Shown: in pieces, positions 29,541 through 40,551 of the stretch
Position numbering within the stretch: the first letter of the stretch is position 1
Layout: each line of letters begins with the position of its first letter
Assembly (NCBI GenBank): GCA_977017575.1
Contig: CDRNVI010000040.1
Location: forward strand, 434,001-498,000
DNA length: 64,000 bases
Direction of reading: 5' to 3'
DNA from: Paramoeba atlantica
Lineage: Eukaryota > Discosea
Notes under the pieces: model-generated
Database searches by the model: none
The model's input: only the letters and a program-made list of their open reading frames with translations
What the model was told of the DNA's origin: nothing
Program-made: the position numbers and the translations under genes

Positions 29541-32500
29541 ATGATTCATCACCCCCCTGAGATAAAAACGTCTGAAGATGGAGTTGGTTCTGAATTTTTT
29601 ATTCCTCGGCGGCTAGAAGACTTGGAAGTAGAAGATCCGGACCGAAGGCTACCCAACGTGTATTACGTTGACGGTATTATGGAAGTCGACACCATGAGCG
29701 CATCTGAACAAATAAGTACTTTGCAGGCAATATTGCACGAATTAAATCGCCGAGACGGTGGAGGTGTTCTGTCCGTGGTACAGAGCGGAAAATTTGATAC
29801 CCTATACAGTTTTCTTCGCCACAAAAAGTGCTTATCTAGAGAGTGTAAAGTGACTCTGTCACATGAATTACCGCAACTCCTCACCAGATTGTGTAAGCAA
29901 GTGGCCCAGGTGATTAGTCGGGCCAGAGCCTCAAGCGGTGGGCTTAGAGGCTTAAACAGTCGATTTTACATTTTGGCTCGTAGCGCACTGAAAATGTATT
30001 GCTTTTTACTGTCACAAGTTTTACTTCTGGTAGAAGATACTACAGTGCCTGCAGATGGAACAGGCGATGATGCTCTTGCTTCGCAAGTGTCTTCACAACG
30101 TTCTTTTGCGTCGTCTCGCAAGCGTGGAAGAGCGGCCCATCAACGAGCAGCCCAAGAAGTCAGTGCCGTTATTGATCTCAGTACTAAGGAAATGGCTCTC
30201 ACAGCGCTGCAAGAATTGCTTTCATCAGATCTCACCGCTGTGTGGTCTGGAGGTTCCATATCAGAGCAAGAAACACCTATTCAAGCGTCTTCATCCACTG
30301 AAGGGTCCGGTCACATTGAAGAATCTATGCTCAATTGCCTACTTACTGTGTGTATTGCAGTTTTGCTTCGAAAGGGAAATTTATTTGATTTTAGCGGGGC
30401 AGGTGGGGCCGGCGAATTGACAGCCGTTGGTCAAGTCTTGCATCTGTTGCTTGCTGCACTTGCTTATCATTACACTAAACTCAAGGACAGAGAGTGGCCG
30501 AAATTAATAGACCAGGATGTTGATGTTCCTCTTCAGGAATGTGGTAGCCAAAATTCCAGCGTTTCCGAATTAAAAGGTAATGATCCAAAATGGGATGAAG
30601 AATGTTCTAAAACGAGCGAAGACTCTTTTACAGAAAAGAATACTCTATTCCGGTATTTGAGAATGTGCAGCGTCCATCGAGATGTACGAGACATCGTGAT
30701 AACTCCATTGTGTGAACTCATATTGAAATATGACTTCGTTGCACAATACATGGCAACTTTTTTGCATGTCATGGACCGTGATTTTGTGTCAAGCGACGAT
30801 GAGATCATAAAACTGGAGGTACTCCTAAGTGAATGTACCAATCCCGAAAAGACGTACATGAGACCATGGGCGAAACGCATTGTGTATGCCTTCATCGAGC
30901 AGCTCACAGGATATTGTGGAGTTGAAAGTGGTGTCAATTTGCAGAAGCCTCCTGCTACCAATGTGTGCGATTCTGTTTCTTCCTCTGCCCCTGATCTAAA
31001 TTCTTGTGAAAATATACACATGAATTCGAATGCAACCCCTGAAGACATGTCGACCAAAATACCCATGAACAAAGAACCTACAATTATACATTATGTCAGC
31101 AATTCTGTCCTGAATATGGATTCAGCCACGGCGAAAAACATTGTTCTTTTTTTTGACTACTTAAGCGAGAACCACATCACGACGGTAACAGAACATATTT
31201 CATTGATTCATCCCCTGCTTAATGCATGCGAGAATTACGATATTCGAAAAACTGTGATGACTGCTATTACCGAACTTGTGGCACAAAAACATGGAACTGA
31301 AGGACCTTCACTCTTGTTACGTAGCTCTAGCGTGTCCACTTATAATCGAAGTGCGAGTGTTGCTTTTGGTGGTAGTATTTTGCTTCAAGATGGAACAGAG
31401 AGTGATACATGCTCTCTTAATGTGATCATGAAGTCGTTTTTAGCGGATTTGTTAGCCCGATTTATGGATATCAATCCAGTAGTCCGGACGCACTGCCTTA
31501 AAGTATGGTCGTATTTATGGGAAAGGCGTTCAGTGCCACTCACCTATCAGCTTCAAGTGGTAGAATGTGCAGTTCAACGCCTGGCAGATAGAAATAATCA
31601 TGTGCGAAAGGCGGCTTTTTCACTCTTGCATATCGCTGTTCGTCGAAACAGTGTTGGTGGACGTTGCTTAAGTCTCGGAAAGTTTGAGGAAAAGCTTCGG
31701 ATAATTGAGGAAGAAATACAGAGAATTCAGGCTAACATCTACGAGCTCGTTGGAACTGAGTCTAATACAAAGCCATCTGAAAATATTTGCAGTCCTGAAG
31801 TGTTCACAGGTCAGCCAAATGAATTATCAGATAGTCTCGACATAGTTGCCTCTTCAACACAAAATATGGAGATTCGAAAACTTGAGCAATTGAAGTCTGA
31901 TAGTACAAATAAGATCGAGCACTATAAGCGAGGAATACTTTTTATCGGCAGTCTCCATCGAGCGGTGGACACTGCATTCTCACTCTTAAATAGCAAAGTT
32001 GTACTTGATGTGCTAGAAAGTATCGATTTCATTTCCTTAGCAAACGAGTATCGCATTGATTACGCAGTAGAGCACGCCCATCACGTCTTTCCGCTGGTGT
32101 ATTCCAACGAACCCCAGATTCAAGAAGCGGTTAGAATTTCTTTTGCCAACACAATGTTTTTAAATTATCGCAAGCAAACAAATATCCCGTTATTAAAGAG
32201 GAATCTTGCGTGTGTACGAAAACTCATGAGTGTGGTTTCTCGCGCAGGTGAGGGTTTTCTTGCAGCAATGGAAACTATATGTCAGCAGCTACCCGAGCAA
32301 TCCACCACGCAGAACGTTATCACAGATGACTTACTAGGTACTTTGTGGAGCCTTGCACTAAGCAAACGCTTTGATAATATCGGTGAGGCAACTTCCAACA
32401 ACCAAGTATCTGAAATAATAGAGAATCAAAAATCAATGCGTTTATTCGCCATGATAAGTTACGCCTATCCGAAAGGTGTTCGCGAGCGTATTCCCGACAT

Positions 32501-34835
32501 GCTACAGGATTTGTTTCCAAACTTTTTTCACGATCATTTGCTGTGTGCTTATGCTTGTCAAGCACTTGAAAGGCTGCGACTACTTTCATCTTTTAGTTTG
32601 CTCTCAGCAGAAGATCCATTAATAGTACAGCTCCGCGGATTGCTCTGTCATCGAACGAGCAAGATTCACAATTGGCTTATGATGGCTGATTGTGTAATGA
32701 GTGCCATCGGCACGCTGTGTAATTCTCCCAGGGAAGCCTTCTCTTATGCTGTGATGGTCCTGCGTAATCGTGCACAATCTGATTTAAAACAGTGGCAGGA
32801 TCAAATTAAAAATGATCCAAAGGCACATATACCTGGTCGAGCAATTAATTCCTTAACTCAGTTCTGTTTTGCTCTTGGTCACGCCGCACTAAAGGAATTT
32901 GTATATGTAGACAACTGGGAGCGTACGGCGATGCACAAATTAGAGAAGTCGCAGAACGACAGCAAACACCGCAATGCTAACGAAGGTTCTGATGCAATGC
33001 AAAAAGAATTGGGCTTTGATAGCAAGGAGTACAAACGCGAAGAAATACGGGAACAGGCAGATGCGGCACGCACGAGTCTTATGGATGCAACAGGGTTATA
33101 TGCACCTTACCTTGCAGTAGTTTTGCATTGGGTAGGAGATTCGACGTCTTTTACCAAGTTGTTACCTGAAAATACTCTCGATCCAGGAGATTCTGTATCC
33201 GGATTTTTGGATACAGAAATCATTGAAAATTCTACACTACGGGCGACTGCAATGTTGACTTTATCAAAACTAATGATTATTGATGAGAAAACGTGTCGAA
33301 AATATATTGACGTACTGTTTACTGTTTTGAAGGGCTCATCTGAATGGTGGATTCGGACGAACTGTCTTATTAGTTTAGGGGATCTGCTGTGTTGTCATCC
33401 GAACCTTGTCCAACCGTATCTGCATCCTTCGAAAGGCCACCTTACGTCTTTGTTTCGAGAAGGGACGAACCGTCGGGTGCGGTCAACCACTGTCATGGTT
33501 TGTACTCACCTTGCTTTAAACGATATGCTTCGCGTTCCTGAAATGACACCTCATCTTCTTGTCCTGATTGCTGATGACGATATCGAGATTAGGAAAATGG
33601 GCGAAGTGTTCTTACGCGAGCTGCATAATAAAAACAAGCGTCTTATTTATAATCTTCTTCCCAGCATTTGTATGCATCTCTGCACAAAGTTTCGTACTGC
33701 GGAGCATAAGTTTCAGGTTGTGATGCGTTGTGTCATTGAAAAAATTGAAAAAGACAGACAAACTGAAAGTTCTATAGAGAAACTGTGTCAAAGATTTCCT
33801 ACCATAGGATCTAATGGCATAGCCCAATCGGCCCGTATAAATGCAAAATATCTGAGCTTTTGCTTAACAGAGTTCAATTATCAAAGTGACAAAGCAATAC
33901 AGAAGATTGTAAGTGATGCGTGCTTTACTTGTTATAAAAAGTGGCTTTTCGACGAACAGGTGCGCCAGCACTTCTTTTCTATATTAGCCAAGTCTCGGAA
34001 AGGATTTGCAGCGTCTACGAGTAGCGGCCAGGCGGCGGAAGAGAGCACTGATGCAGCGAAATCTAATACGTGGGAGAAAAGAGGACGTACCGCTATGTTG
34101 GAAGAATGGGAAACCAAATTGTCAGCATCCGTTGCATCTTATTCTGAAGTACCTAATGCGGAAGTGGATGTCTCCTCTAGTATAGAGTTGGGAACTGCAT
34201 CGGAAGCTGCTGATGATAACGAACAAGAGCCAAAAAACAAAGAATTCTCTAGGACAGCACAATTAAAGGAAGCAGAATGCAGCGTTATGCTTGGAGGACG
34301 CAGCGAAATATGGCGCGAACACGATACCCACAGCGCAAGTAGTGAAATAGATACTTCGCAAGAATCTTTACCAAAGCGAAGGTTGACCCGTCGCCCAACT
34401 CAGCATCGCGCAGCCACCATTAAGCCTAGAAGTATTTCCGTTGATCCTAGCTTGGCGCTCCCCTTTCCGAGGAGGGAAACCAACTTTCGAAGTGCAGAGA
34501 AAAATGTAAAAAAAAGTATAAAGTCTCGTAAAGGGCGAAGAAGCTATTTTTCGTCATCTAGTGATCATGAAACTGAGTCCTCTCATGCGCACGAGTCGAA
34601 TCCTGCATTGCCTAACGTTTCATCTCCTAAATCGTCACCAAATCCTATGCGGCGTAGTGCACGGATTGCCGCTCGTAGTGCGAAGACAACTGGACATTTG
34701 TCTTCAACATCTGATGAGTCCGAATCACTAACATCAGAATGTCAGTCTGAAAGCAGTTGTACAACTCGTATGACTCCTAGAAGAGTGAACAAAAAGCGCA
34801 CCAGTTGGTCCAGCAAGAAACGCCGCAAGCGGTAA
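29541..34835 (+). CDS. NCAPD2: Condensin complex subunit 1 (CAP-D2 / Cnd1)
   Basis: This 1764-aa HEAT-repeat protein is the largest gene here. The Cnd1 domain lies at about residues 1195-1400, with STLRATAMLTLSKLM, WWIRTNCLISLGDLL, RRVRSTTVMVCTHLALNDML and the KMGEVFLRELHNK block. An earlier condensin HEAT region lies around 640-760 (MDINPVVRTHCLKVW, DRNNHVRKAAFSLL). The tail from about 1480 is disordered and Ser/Arg-rich, with repeated RRSARIAARSAK-like basic patches typical of the DNA-binding C-termini of this subunit. The protein would act with SMC2/SMC4 in mitotic chromosome compaction. The length exceeds the 1200-1400 aa usual in fungi and animals, mainly through the tail and internal loops. 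Confidence 0.93.
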   Translation: MIHHPPEIKTSEDGVGSEFFIPRRLEDLEVEDPDRRLPNVYYVDGIMEVDTMSASEQISTLQAILHELNRRDGGGVLSVVQSGKFDTLYSFLRHKKCLSRECKVTLSHELPQLLTRLCKQVAQVISRARASSGGLRGLNSRFYILARSALKMYCFLLSQVLLLVEDTTVPADGTGDDALASQVSSQRSFASSRKRGRAAHQRAAQEVSAVIDLSTKEMALTALQELLSSDLTAVWSGGSISEQETPIQASSSTEGSGHIEESMLNCLLTVCIAVLLRKGNLFDFSGAGGAGELTAVGQVLHLLLAALAYHYTKLKDREWPKLIDQDVDVPLQECGSQNSSVSELKGNDPKWDEECSKTSEDSFTEKNTLFRYLRMCSVHRDVRDIVITPLCELILKYDFVAQYMATFLHVMDRDFVSSDDEIIKLEVLLSECTNPEKTYMRPWAKRIVYAFIEQLTGYCGVESGVNLQKPPATNVCDSVSSSAPDLNSCENIHMNSNATPEDMSTKIPMNKEPTIIHYVSNSVLNMDSATAKNIVLFFDYLSENHITTVTEHISLIHPLLNACENYDIRKTVMTAITELVAQKHGTEGPSLLLRSSSVSTYNRSASVAFGGSILLQDGTESDTCSLNVIMKSFLADLLARFMDINPVVRTHCLKVWSYLWERRSVPLTYQLQVVECAVQRLADRNNHVRKAAFSLLHIAVRRNSVGGRCLSLGKFEEKLRIIEEEIQRIQANIYELVGTESNTKPSENICSPEVFTGQPNELSDSLDIVASSTQNMEIRKLEQLKSDSTNKIEHYKRGILFIGSLHRAVDTAFSLLNSKVVLDVLESIDFISLANEYRIDYAVEHAHHVFPLVYSNEPQIQEAVRISFANTMFLNYRKQTNIPLLKRNLACVRKLMSVVSRAGEGFLAAMETICQQLPEQSTTQNVITDDLLGTLWSLALSKRFDNIGEATSNNQVSEIIENQKSMRLFAMISYAYPKGVRERIPDMLQDLFPNFFHDHLLCAYACQALERLRLLSSFSLLSAEDPLIVQLRGLLCHRTSKIHNWLMMADCVMSAIGTLCNSPREAFSYAVMVLRNRAQSDLKQWQDQIKNDPKAHIPGRAINSLTQFCFALGHAALKEFVYVDNWERTAMHKLEKSQNDSKHRNANEGSDAMQKELGFDSKEYKREEIREQADAARTSLMDATGLYAPYLAVVLHWVGDSTSFTKLLPENTLDPGDSVSGFLDTEIIENSTLRATAMLTLSKLMIIDEKTCRKYIDVLFTVLKGSSEWWIRTNCLISLGDLLCCHPNLVQPYLHPSKGHLTSLFREGTNRRVRSTTVMVCTHLALNDMLRVPEMTPHLLVLIADDDIEIRKMGEVFLRELHNKNKRLIYNLLPSICMHLCTKFRTAEHKFQVVMRCVIEKIEKDRQTESSIEKLCQRFPTIGSNGIAQSARINAKYLSFCLTEFNYQSDKAIQKIVSDACFTCYKKWLFDEQVRQHFFSILAKSRKGFAASTSSGQAAEESTDAAKSNTWEKRGRTAMLEEWETKLSASVASYSEVPNAEVDVSSSIELGTASEAADDNEQEPKNKEFSRTAQLKEAECSVMLGGRSEIWREHDTHSASSEIDTSQESLPKRRLTRRPTQHRAATIKPRSISVDPSLALPFPRRETNFRSAEKNVKKSIKSRKGRRSYFSSSSDHETESSHAHESNPALPNVSSPKSSPNPMRRSARIAARSAKTTGHLSSTSDESESLTSECQSESSCTTRMTPRRVNKKRTSWSSKKRRKR

Positions 34836-35222
34836 GGCACTTCCCAAAATGTGCTGGACAATAGAAAATAATGATTTTTAGTAGCTTGTAAACTTTTAGT
34901 TTTGTGCATATTTTATTGAAAATGTCACCATCACATAACATAGATTTCTAAATTAGTTGACCTCAAAATTAAGTGCATTTCATTTTGTTACACTTACACC
35001 AAGTTTCTTTCTGAATGTGTGCGTCTGCGAATGAACAAGATCTATTCATCCGCAAATTAATTCATTCACCCGCGAATTAGCAAACATATTTAGTCTATCT
35101 GGATCTTACAAGCATTTATCTAGGTTTGTCTAAGATGGATTTTTATCTATTGGTATTTATTTAGAAGCGGATACTCAATAAATATATCCTCTATAGAGTT
35201 AGTAAATTATTTATATCATCGA
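34836..35222. other. AT-rich intergenic region
   Basis: No gene seen. A short repeat of ATTCA.CCGC(A/G)AATTA occurs twice at 35044-35078. Confidence 0.4.
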
Positions 35223-36032
35223 ATGAACACGATTGTAGTTTTAGTGACAACTTTTTTTGCTGTCAAAGATTGCAGTTGTAGCGACGAACCACTGGAAGTT
35301 CGTCGAGGAAAGGTAAACCGGGAGTGCCTTTCTCAAGATACACTGATGTGGCAACTTACGGAGCAACTGGTTGTTCGTCATGCTTCTTGGATTTTATTTA
35401 AAAACAGTTTTATTGGTGGTCTGTTGAAAACTCCAAGAAAACCAGTTTCAGTGTGCACTTGGCAGGGTGTATTCTGCGACAAAGAGATGAATGTAGTTAG
35501 CATTGATTGGAGAGCTGAGTTACTGCGGTTTTCTCTGAAAGGGAACATTAGTTTTCCAGACCTTCCTAGGCATCTAGATAAGCTTGTTGTCACTGATCAC
35601 GTTGCTCTTACGGGTGAAATTCCTACGCGTTCGCTACCATCTTCTCTTCGACACATAAACACATACCATAATATATTTTTTGGTTCTTTGCAGCTTTCCA
35701 CACTTCCCGAAGGCCTGGAAATTCTTAACGGAAATCACAATCGCTTTTCCGGCCATCTTGATCTTTGTCATTTACCTCATACAATTCGTCGCATTTTGCT
35801 TAATCATAACCGATTTTCAGGTACCATTACTGTTGATGCACTGCCTCCCCGGATTGAGCTATTGTGGCTTCATGCGAACTTGATTGCGGGAACAGTGGAC
35901 CTATCTCCTCTACAGAGCGATCAGCTAAAGGACATAAATCTCCGCTTGGGACAAAATCCCTTAAAAATTCTTGAAGGATCCATTAGCAGTGATGCACTGG
36001 AAAAAATACTACGAGGGAGCCAAGTTTTTTAA
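35223..36032 (+). CDS. Secreted leucine-rich-repeat protein, family copy 2
   Basis: The 269-aa product has a signal peptide (MNTIVVLVTTFFAVKDCSC), the family motif in a divergent form (RRGKVNRECL), the cap CTWQGVFC near residue 79, and about six LRRs of the LP..L..L....N.FSG type (residues 105-245). The final repeat is degenerate. It is the most divergent of the four paralogues. It follows the condensin gene by 390 bp and precedes the second repeat island. Confidence 0.85.
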   Translation: MNTIVVLVTTFFAVKDCSCSDEPLEVRRGKVNRECLSQDTLMWQLTEQLVVRHASWILFKNSFIGGLLKTPRKPVSVCTWQGVFCDKEMNVVSIDWRAELLRFSLKGNISFPDLPRHLDKLVVTDHVALTGEIPTRSLPSSLRHINTYHNIFFGSLQLSTLPEGLEILNGNHNRFSGHLDLCHLPHTIRRILLNHNRFSGTITVDALPPRIELLWLHANLIAGTVDLSPLQSDQLKDINLRLGQNPLKILEGSISSDALEKILRGSQVF

Positions 36033-36609
36033 TCTTTTGGTTTTTTAAATGTGCGCATCATTTCAATATACTGGGCGTTTTTTCGGGCAGCGCGAATACG
36101 TGAGACGATCGAAAAGATTATAAAAACCGCACAGTCATAAAGGCAGACATCGTCAAGTTATTGCAGATCTGAAATGAAAATCATATTAGTACATGTAGGA
36201 GTACATGTAAAAGAAACATGTAAAAAAGAAGTCATGGTAGGCCGAGAAAACATACTAAAAAAATAAAGAAGAACGAAAATGACATGCAAAACTTTTTGCA
36301 TAGGTATCCATAGGCCCCAGTTAAGGGCTCATTTTATACAGTCAGCAAAAAAACCGTTCGAATGTTTCGATTTCTTTTTCTTTTGTATGGAGCCATTGAT
36401 TAAATATCACCGTTGCGCTGGTAATGTGTGCTAGTAGTGTAGGCATGAGTGTCACCTAATAGTACCCGTAGATAGTTCACCTCAGTTCGCTCTACCAAAG
36501 AAATAAGAATGAATATAAAAAAGTTTAGCATTCGAAAGGTTTTTTTGCTACCTATTATAGAGAAAATCTTGTCCCAAAAAATAGATGAAACGTAATGGCC
36601 CAAGAGAGA
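36033..36609. other. AT-rich intergenic region
   Basis: Contains an ACATGTA..TACATGT cluster at 36190-36222. No gene or element was recognised. Confidence 0.4.
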
Positions 36610-37300
36610 TTATGCCCGTAAAATTAGTATTTAGTATTCCCCCCACGAGCCTTCAGCACTGCCATCATACGGCAGGCATACTGTCCACCTGGGCACGACA
36701 TACGGAGGGTGGTATGTTCGCCCATTCCATTTTTACCCTCTCCCACAACTCTCGGACCCCGCTTGGTGGATCATCGTGCGCTACAAGGCACCGCTTGAGT
36801 TCCCCCCAAACGTTTTCGATTGGATTTAAGTCAGGGGACTGCGGGGGCCACCGCAGGACTTCAATCCAGGTGCCCCGAAGGTGCCGTTGCGCACAATGGC
36901 CTGTGTGCTTGGGGTCATTATCTTGTTGGAAGATGACCTTTGGGGGGTCTAGACCCATAGTTTCGATGGAGGGGGGAAAGATTCTCTTCAAGAATCTCGA
37001 CGTACTGCGTGGCATTCAGGTTCCCTTGAACTAGACGCACATGCCCCACACCGCTTCGAGACATGCACGCCCAAATCATGATGTGCCCCCCTCCGTACTT
37101 CACCGTGGGAATTACTCCTTTTTCACCCAGTTCCTCCCCCGGGGTCCCCCATGTCCAAAGACTTCCCCCCGTTTCAAAGCGCGAGATCTTCGTCTCGTCC
37201 GACCACACAACTGGAGCCCAGTCGTGCACTGTCCAGTGCTCATGGGCCGTGGCTTGCGGACACGCTTTCTACCTTTGTGTCCGAAGCGGTGCATCGAAAC
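36610..37300 (-). pseudogene. Tc1-like transposase relic (DD34E)
   Basis: The minus strand encodes DWAPVVWSDETKISRFETGG (first Asp), an HIMIWACMSRSGVG block, then, in another frame, VIFQQDNDPKHTGHC (second Asp) and WPPQSPDLNPIENVWGELK (Glu) with a 34-residue spacing. At least one frame change separates the two parts near 36950, and the DNA-binding N-terminus beyond 37300 is not readable. No clear inverted ends were found, so the element borders are unknown. Confidence 0.8.
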
Positions 37301-37925
37301 TAGATGGATAGACTGGTGTGGGCCTCATATAAAAGCTCAAAGTGCTTTTACAGCTCAAAATGCTTTTATAGCTTGAAAAATGAATACGTCTGCATATAGT
37401 GCACTTTTTTCTTTCAGTTTTCGAAGCTACCTTCGCACTTAATGAAGAGAACTGAAGAAATGAGATGAAAAGAACTGAAGAAGCCCCCTAAATGTGGGGC
37501 TGCGCGTCGAGGTTTCTGTGAGGTTTCGGTACATTTTCGCCTATGGAAGGGTAACTTCCTCTAAAGTTTACAGTAACTTTTGTATACACGCTGTGTATTG
37601 TGTAGTGTATACACGCTTTCAATGATGATACGCAATCCGACGATGACCTTTCTACCTCGACCATGATTACATTTTTCATGTCTGATATATCTGTTTTTGT
37701 TGAAGTAATTATAGCATAATAGAATTATGTCTTTGAGCAGGATTTATCTGGAAACGGGAAAATGGACGATGTTCATCACCTCCAGGAGAAAATAAATACA
37801 ATAACGTAGAAAAGGGAAATAGAAACAGTCCCTTCGGATGCTCCTTTGTTTATTGAATGTAGTATATTCAATGCACTACTGTTCTACGGCACTGTACTAT
37901 ATCATCAACTATACTCATAGTAGTC
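37301..37925. other. Spacer with repeat fragments
   Basis: The part at 37494-37533 (GGGGCTGCG, GGTTTCGGTA) resembles the outer inverted-repeat pair at 18134 and 19703. The pair TGTATACACGCT..GTATACACGCTT at 37570-37620 is a short direct repeat. No gene was seen. Confidence 0.4.
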
Positions 37926-38017
37926 ATTGCGGTGGTTGTATAACTACCGCTCTACCCTCGATTATTGAAAAAAAAGTGAACAAAAACAGTGAAAATATAA
38001 AGAGGAACACAGTAATA

Positions 38018-39289
38018 AACCCCGCGTCATGAAAAGTGACCCCCCACTTTTTTTTCGTACAAGTGTCCGTTTGAGCTGATTTTTGTTGCATTTTGCAGAT
38101 CTCAACACAAAGACTTTGCGCGAGAAGGAATGAAACTAAAAGAAGCGAATACGTATATTTAATTGAGGAATTACCATTTTTTCACTTTTTCGCCTTTCAA
38201 TCTTATACACTCCTTAAGGCGTGAGTCAAAGCTTCAGACCGTTTTGTCGATCACATTTTGAGACAAGCGAGACCACGCTTTGCGTACACATCGGATGAGT
38301 GAAGGCTTATCCGATGGGGTCTGTTCGTCCACCGCCCCTTGGACCATAGACCAGACGTTTTCTATTGGGGAAAGATCTGGTGAGTTGGGGGGCCAATTTT
38401 TCAGAAGTTCACTCATTGCGCTTTCAACGTACTCCTTTGAGGCACGAGCAGTGTGTGCCGTTGCCCCATCTTGCTGAAAAATACGATTAGGGGGGAAATC
38501 TACCTCTTTTAATGTTTCTATGTACGTCTCACTTGTAATAGATGTGTCATTTTGTAGAATTACCAAGTACCTCCACCCCACCCCTACAGCACCCCAAACT
38601 TGGCATCTTGGTGCCCAACGTACTTTTTGACGCGGGGCTGCTTTTTGACCGCGCCTTACCCACATTTTTCTTCTGCCATCATTCGTATCAAATATTTTTT
38701 CGTCTGTAATGATGACACGGGAAGTATCCATATTGTAATTCAACGCAAATTGAACTCTTTTTACTTTTTGTCGTTCGGTAAGCCCTTGGCATAGAGGTCG
38801 AGCGGCTTCAATTGGGCTGCTATGCGCCTTGATGAATTGAGTCTCGGTACTCCAGCGGGGTCAAGAGGGGTTATTATCTTCTCAATTTTCGTTTTACGAG
38901 TTTTCATTATTTTTTTTCGCTCAGGACTCAAAGTGTATACTGGGGTAGTTTTTCTTTCGTTCAAATATTTTTTAACTATCCTTCTAGAAACGTTGAAATC
39001 ACGGGCTAGCTCTTTTATTGGTACTCCTTGTCCGTGCCTCATCTTTAAAAGAACCTTTCCACTAGAAGTCAGCCCCCCTCTTGGGAGTCGATATGGTGAT
39101 TTTGGCATTTTTGAAAAAAAAGTTGAAAAAATTAATTTTTTTTTTTACTGAATTTTAAAGTTTTAAAATGAGCTAAAAACAGCGGGAACGTACAGATCTC
39201 AAAATTTTGAACGACAACGTGGTATGATAACCCCCCCACGACCACCTGTGCTAAAAATAAGGGTGGTCACTTATTGGTGACGCGGGGTT
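38018..39289 (-). mobile_element. Tc1/mariner-superfamily transposon 2 (DD35E type)
   Basis: The element is 1272 bp. Its ends begin AACCCCGCGTCA in both orientations and stay similar for about 30 bp. TA lies at 38016-38017 and 39290-39291. The outside sequence CAGTAA-TA and TA-TAATAGAAG rejoins exactly as in copy A, proving the insertion point. It belongs to the same family as transposon 1 by ends and transposase. Confidence 0.88.
38234..39108 (-). pseudogene. Transposase of transposon 2, internally deleted
   Basis: The N-terminal frame (MPKSPYRLPRGGLTSSGK, then KELARDFNVSRRIVKKYL) has the first helix-turn-helix and a linker. About 40 codons of the second DNA-binding domain are missing compared with transposon 1, and the frame changes near 38780. 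The catalytic part has ITDEKIFD, QQDGATAHTAR and NSPDLSPIENVW, again with 35 residues between the last Asp and the Glu. This copy is inactive. Confidence 0.82.
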
Positions 39290-40317
39290 TATAATAGAAG
39301 AAAAATTTATAAAAGGGGGCTCCGGTGGTCCAAAATTGAAAAAAAAATTGAAAAAAATGGGGGGTCCAGGGGGGTGTCATGGTCAAGCAAATTTTTTTGA
39401 AAAAATTATTTTTCGAAAAAAAAACCGCAGAAGGGGTAGTCAAAAAATTAGTTTTCGAAAAGAAACCGCAGAAGGGGTAGCCGGGGTCTTGGCGCGCATT
39501 TTCCACCCCCCTACCCGGGGGTGACCCCCCCGCGTATCCGCAGGACGGGTCCGCCAAGTTCGGATTTTTTCGGAATTTTTTTTTAAAAAAGAAGTTCAAC
39601 TTGGCGAAAAGAATTGCAAAAAAAACAATCCAAAATCGTTTCCCCTATTGTATTTTGAGAGTTTGAGACCTGTACTAGCTTTCTCTGCAGTTGTTTTCGC
39701 AAGATATCCCTTCTTCGAGCCGTGGTACGCCCCTCAAAATGACCCATTTTTGACTAAAAAAGGCGAAAAAGTATTTTTCGGACCCCAAGGGGCCTTTTTG
39801 TGTCGAAAGAATGGTGTGGTTGGAGTCGTATTCTCTACCCAATACGTTCGGTAGGCTTTTATTCATGCCTACGAGTAATTTCCCACGCGCAAATGTCGGA
39901 TTTAGTGTTCTGAGAGCAGAAATACCTAAAATTAGCCCCACTTTTGCCTGAAAATGGGCTATTTTTGGCTATGATCTTTCCGTTTTGTCGAGCTTTCCAG
40001 GTCAATTTTCTTTTTTAGGCTCTTCGTTAAACGCGGTGGTAGTTTTCAACGCGAAGCGCGCAGCATGAGTGACTGCTAAGTTGAAAACAACCACCGCGTT
40101 TAACGAAGAGTCTAAAAAGTTCTGGCGTACCATAGTGGTCCTTCTTTAACAGTAATTTTTATCAGTAACTCTTTATTACTAGTTGTATAAATAACTAGAA
40201 GAATTGCGAATCACTGTATTTTTCTTCGCGAACGTAGTTTCTCTATCGCAACAACTATGAGCTGCTATAATAGAGAAACTGGGTTACGCAATGCGTGTAA
40301 TTTCTTAGAGGAACTTT

Positions 40318-40551
40318 AAATTTCTTACCTATATCTCACTCGGTCTATAATCAACTAATTTACTACTAAACCTTTGATACAGCTTTTGTTGCTTGTAATC
40401 TATTAGGTCAGCTTCTAATGATGAGAAACCTTGAATCTCTTTTGATAGTTTACATGACACTCATAACAGGTAACCCCGTGACTGATACCTCAATTTTTCA
40501 GTGTAAATAGGGATTGGTGCTTCGTATCAGGAATTGTTTCTTTGCAACTAA
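40318..40551 (+). repeat. 233-bp dispersed repeat, copy 1
   Basis: The segment starts TTTCTTACCTATATCTCACT and contains CTTGTAATCTATTAG, CAGCTTCTAATGATGAGAAA and GGTAACCCCGTGACTGA. It matches 54437-54669 at roughly nine positions in ten by eye, in the same orientation. Each copy lies a short way upstream of a gene (280 and 140 bp). It has no open frame and no inverted ends. Confidence 0.75.

Larger units (their letters stand above)
37926..40119 (-). mobile_element. Hairpin-ended element copy B, split by a transposon
   Basis: This is an inverted copy of 18337-19257. The small terminal hairpin is at 37929-37950, and the large one has arms at 40005-40050 and 40080-40119. Removing the transposon at 38018-39289 leaves about 0.92 kb, the same length as copy A. 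The two copies are alike along their whole length, with differences mainly in T runs and in the C-rich block. Confidence 0.8.
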
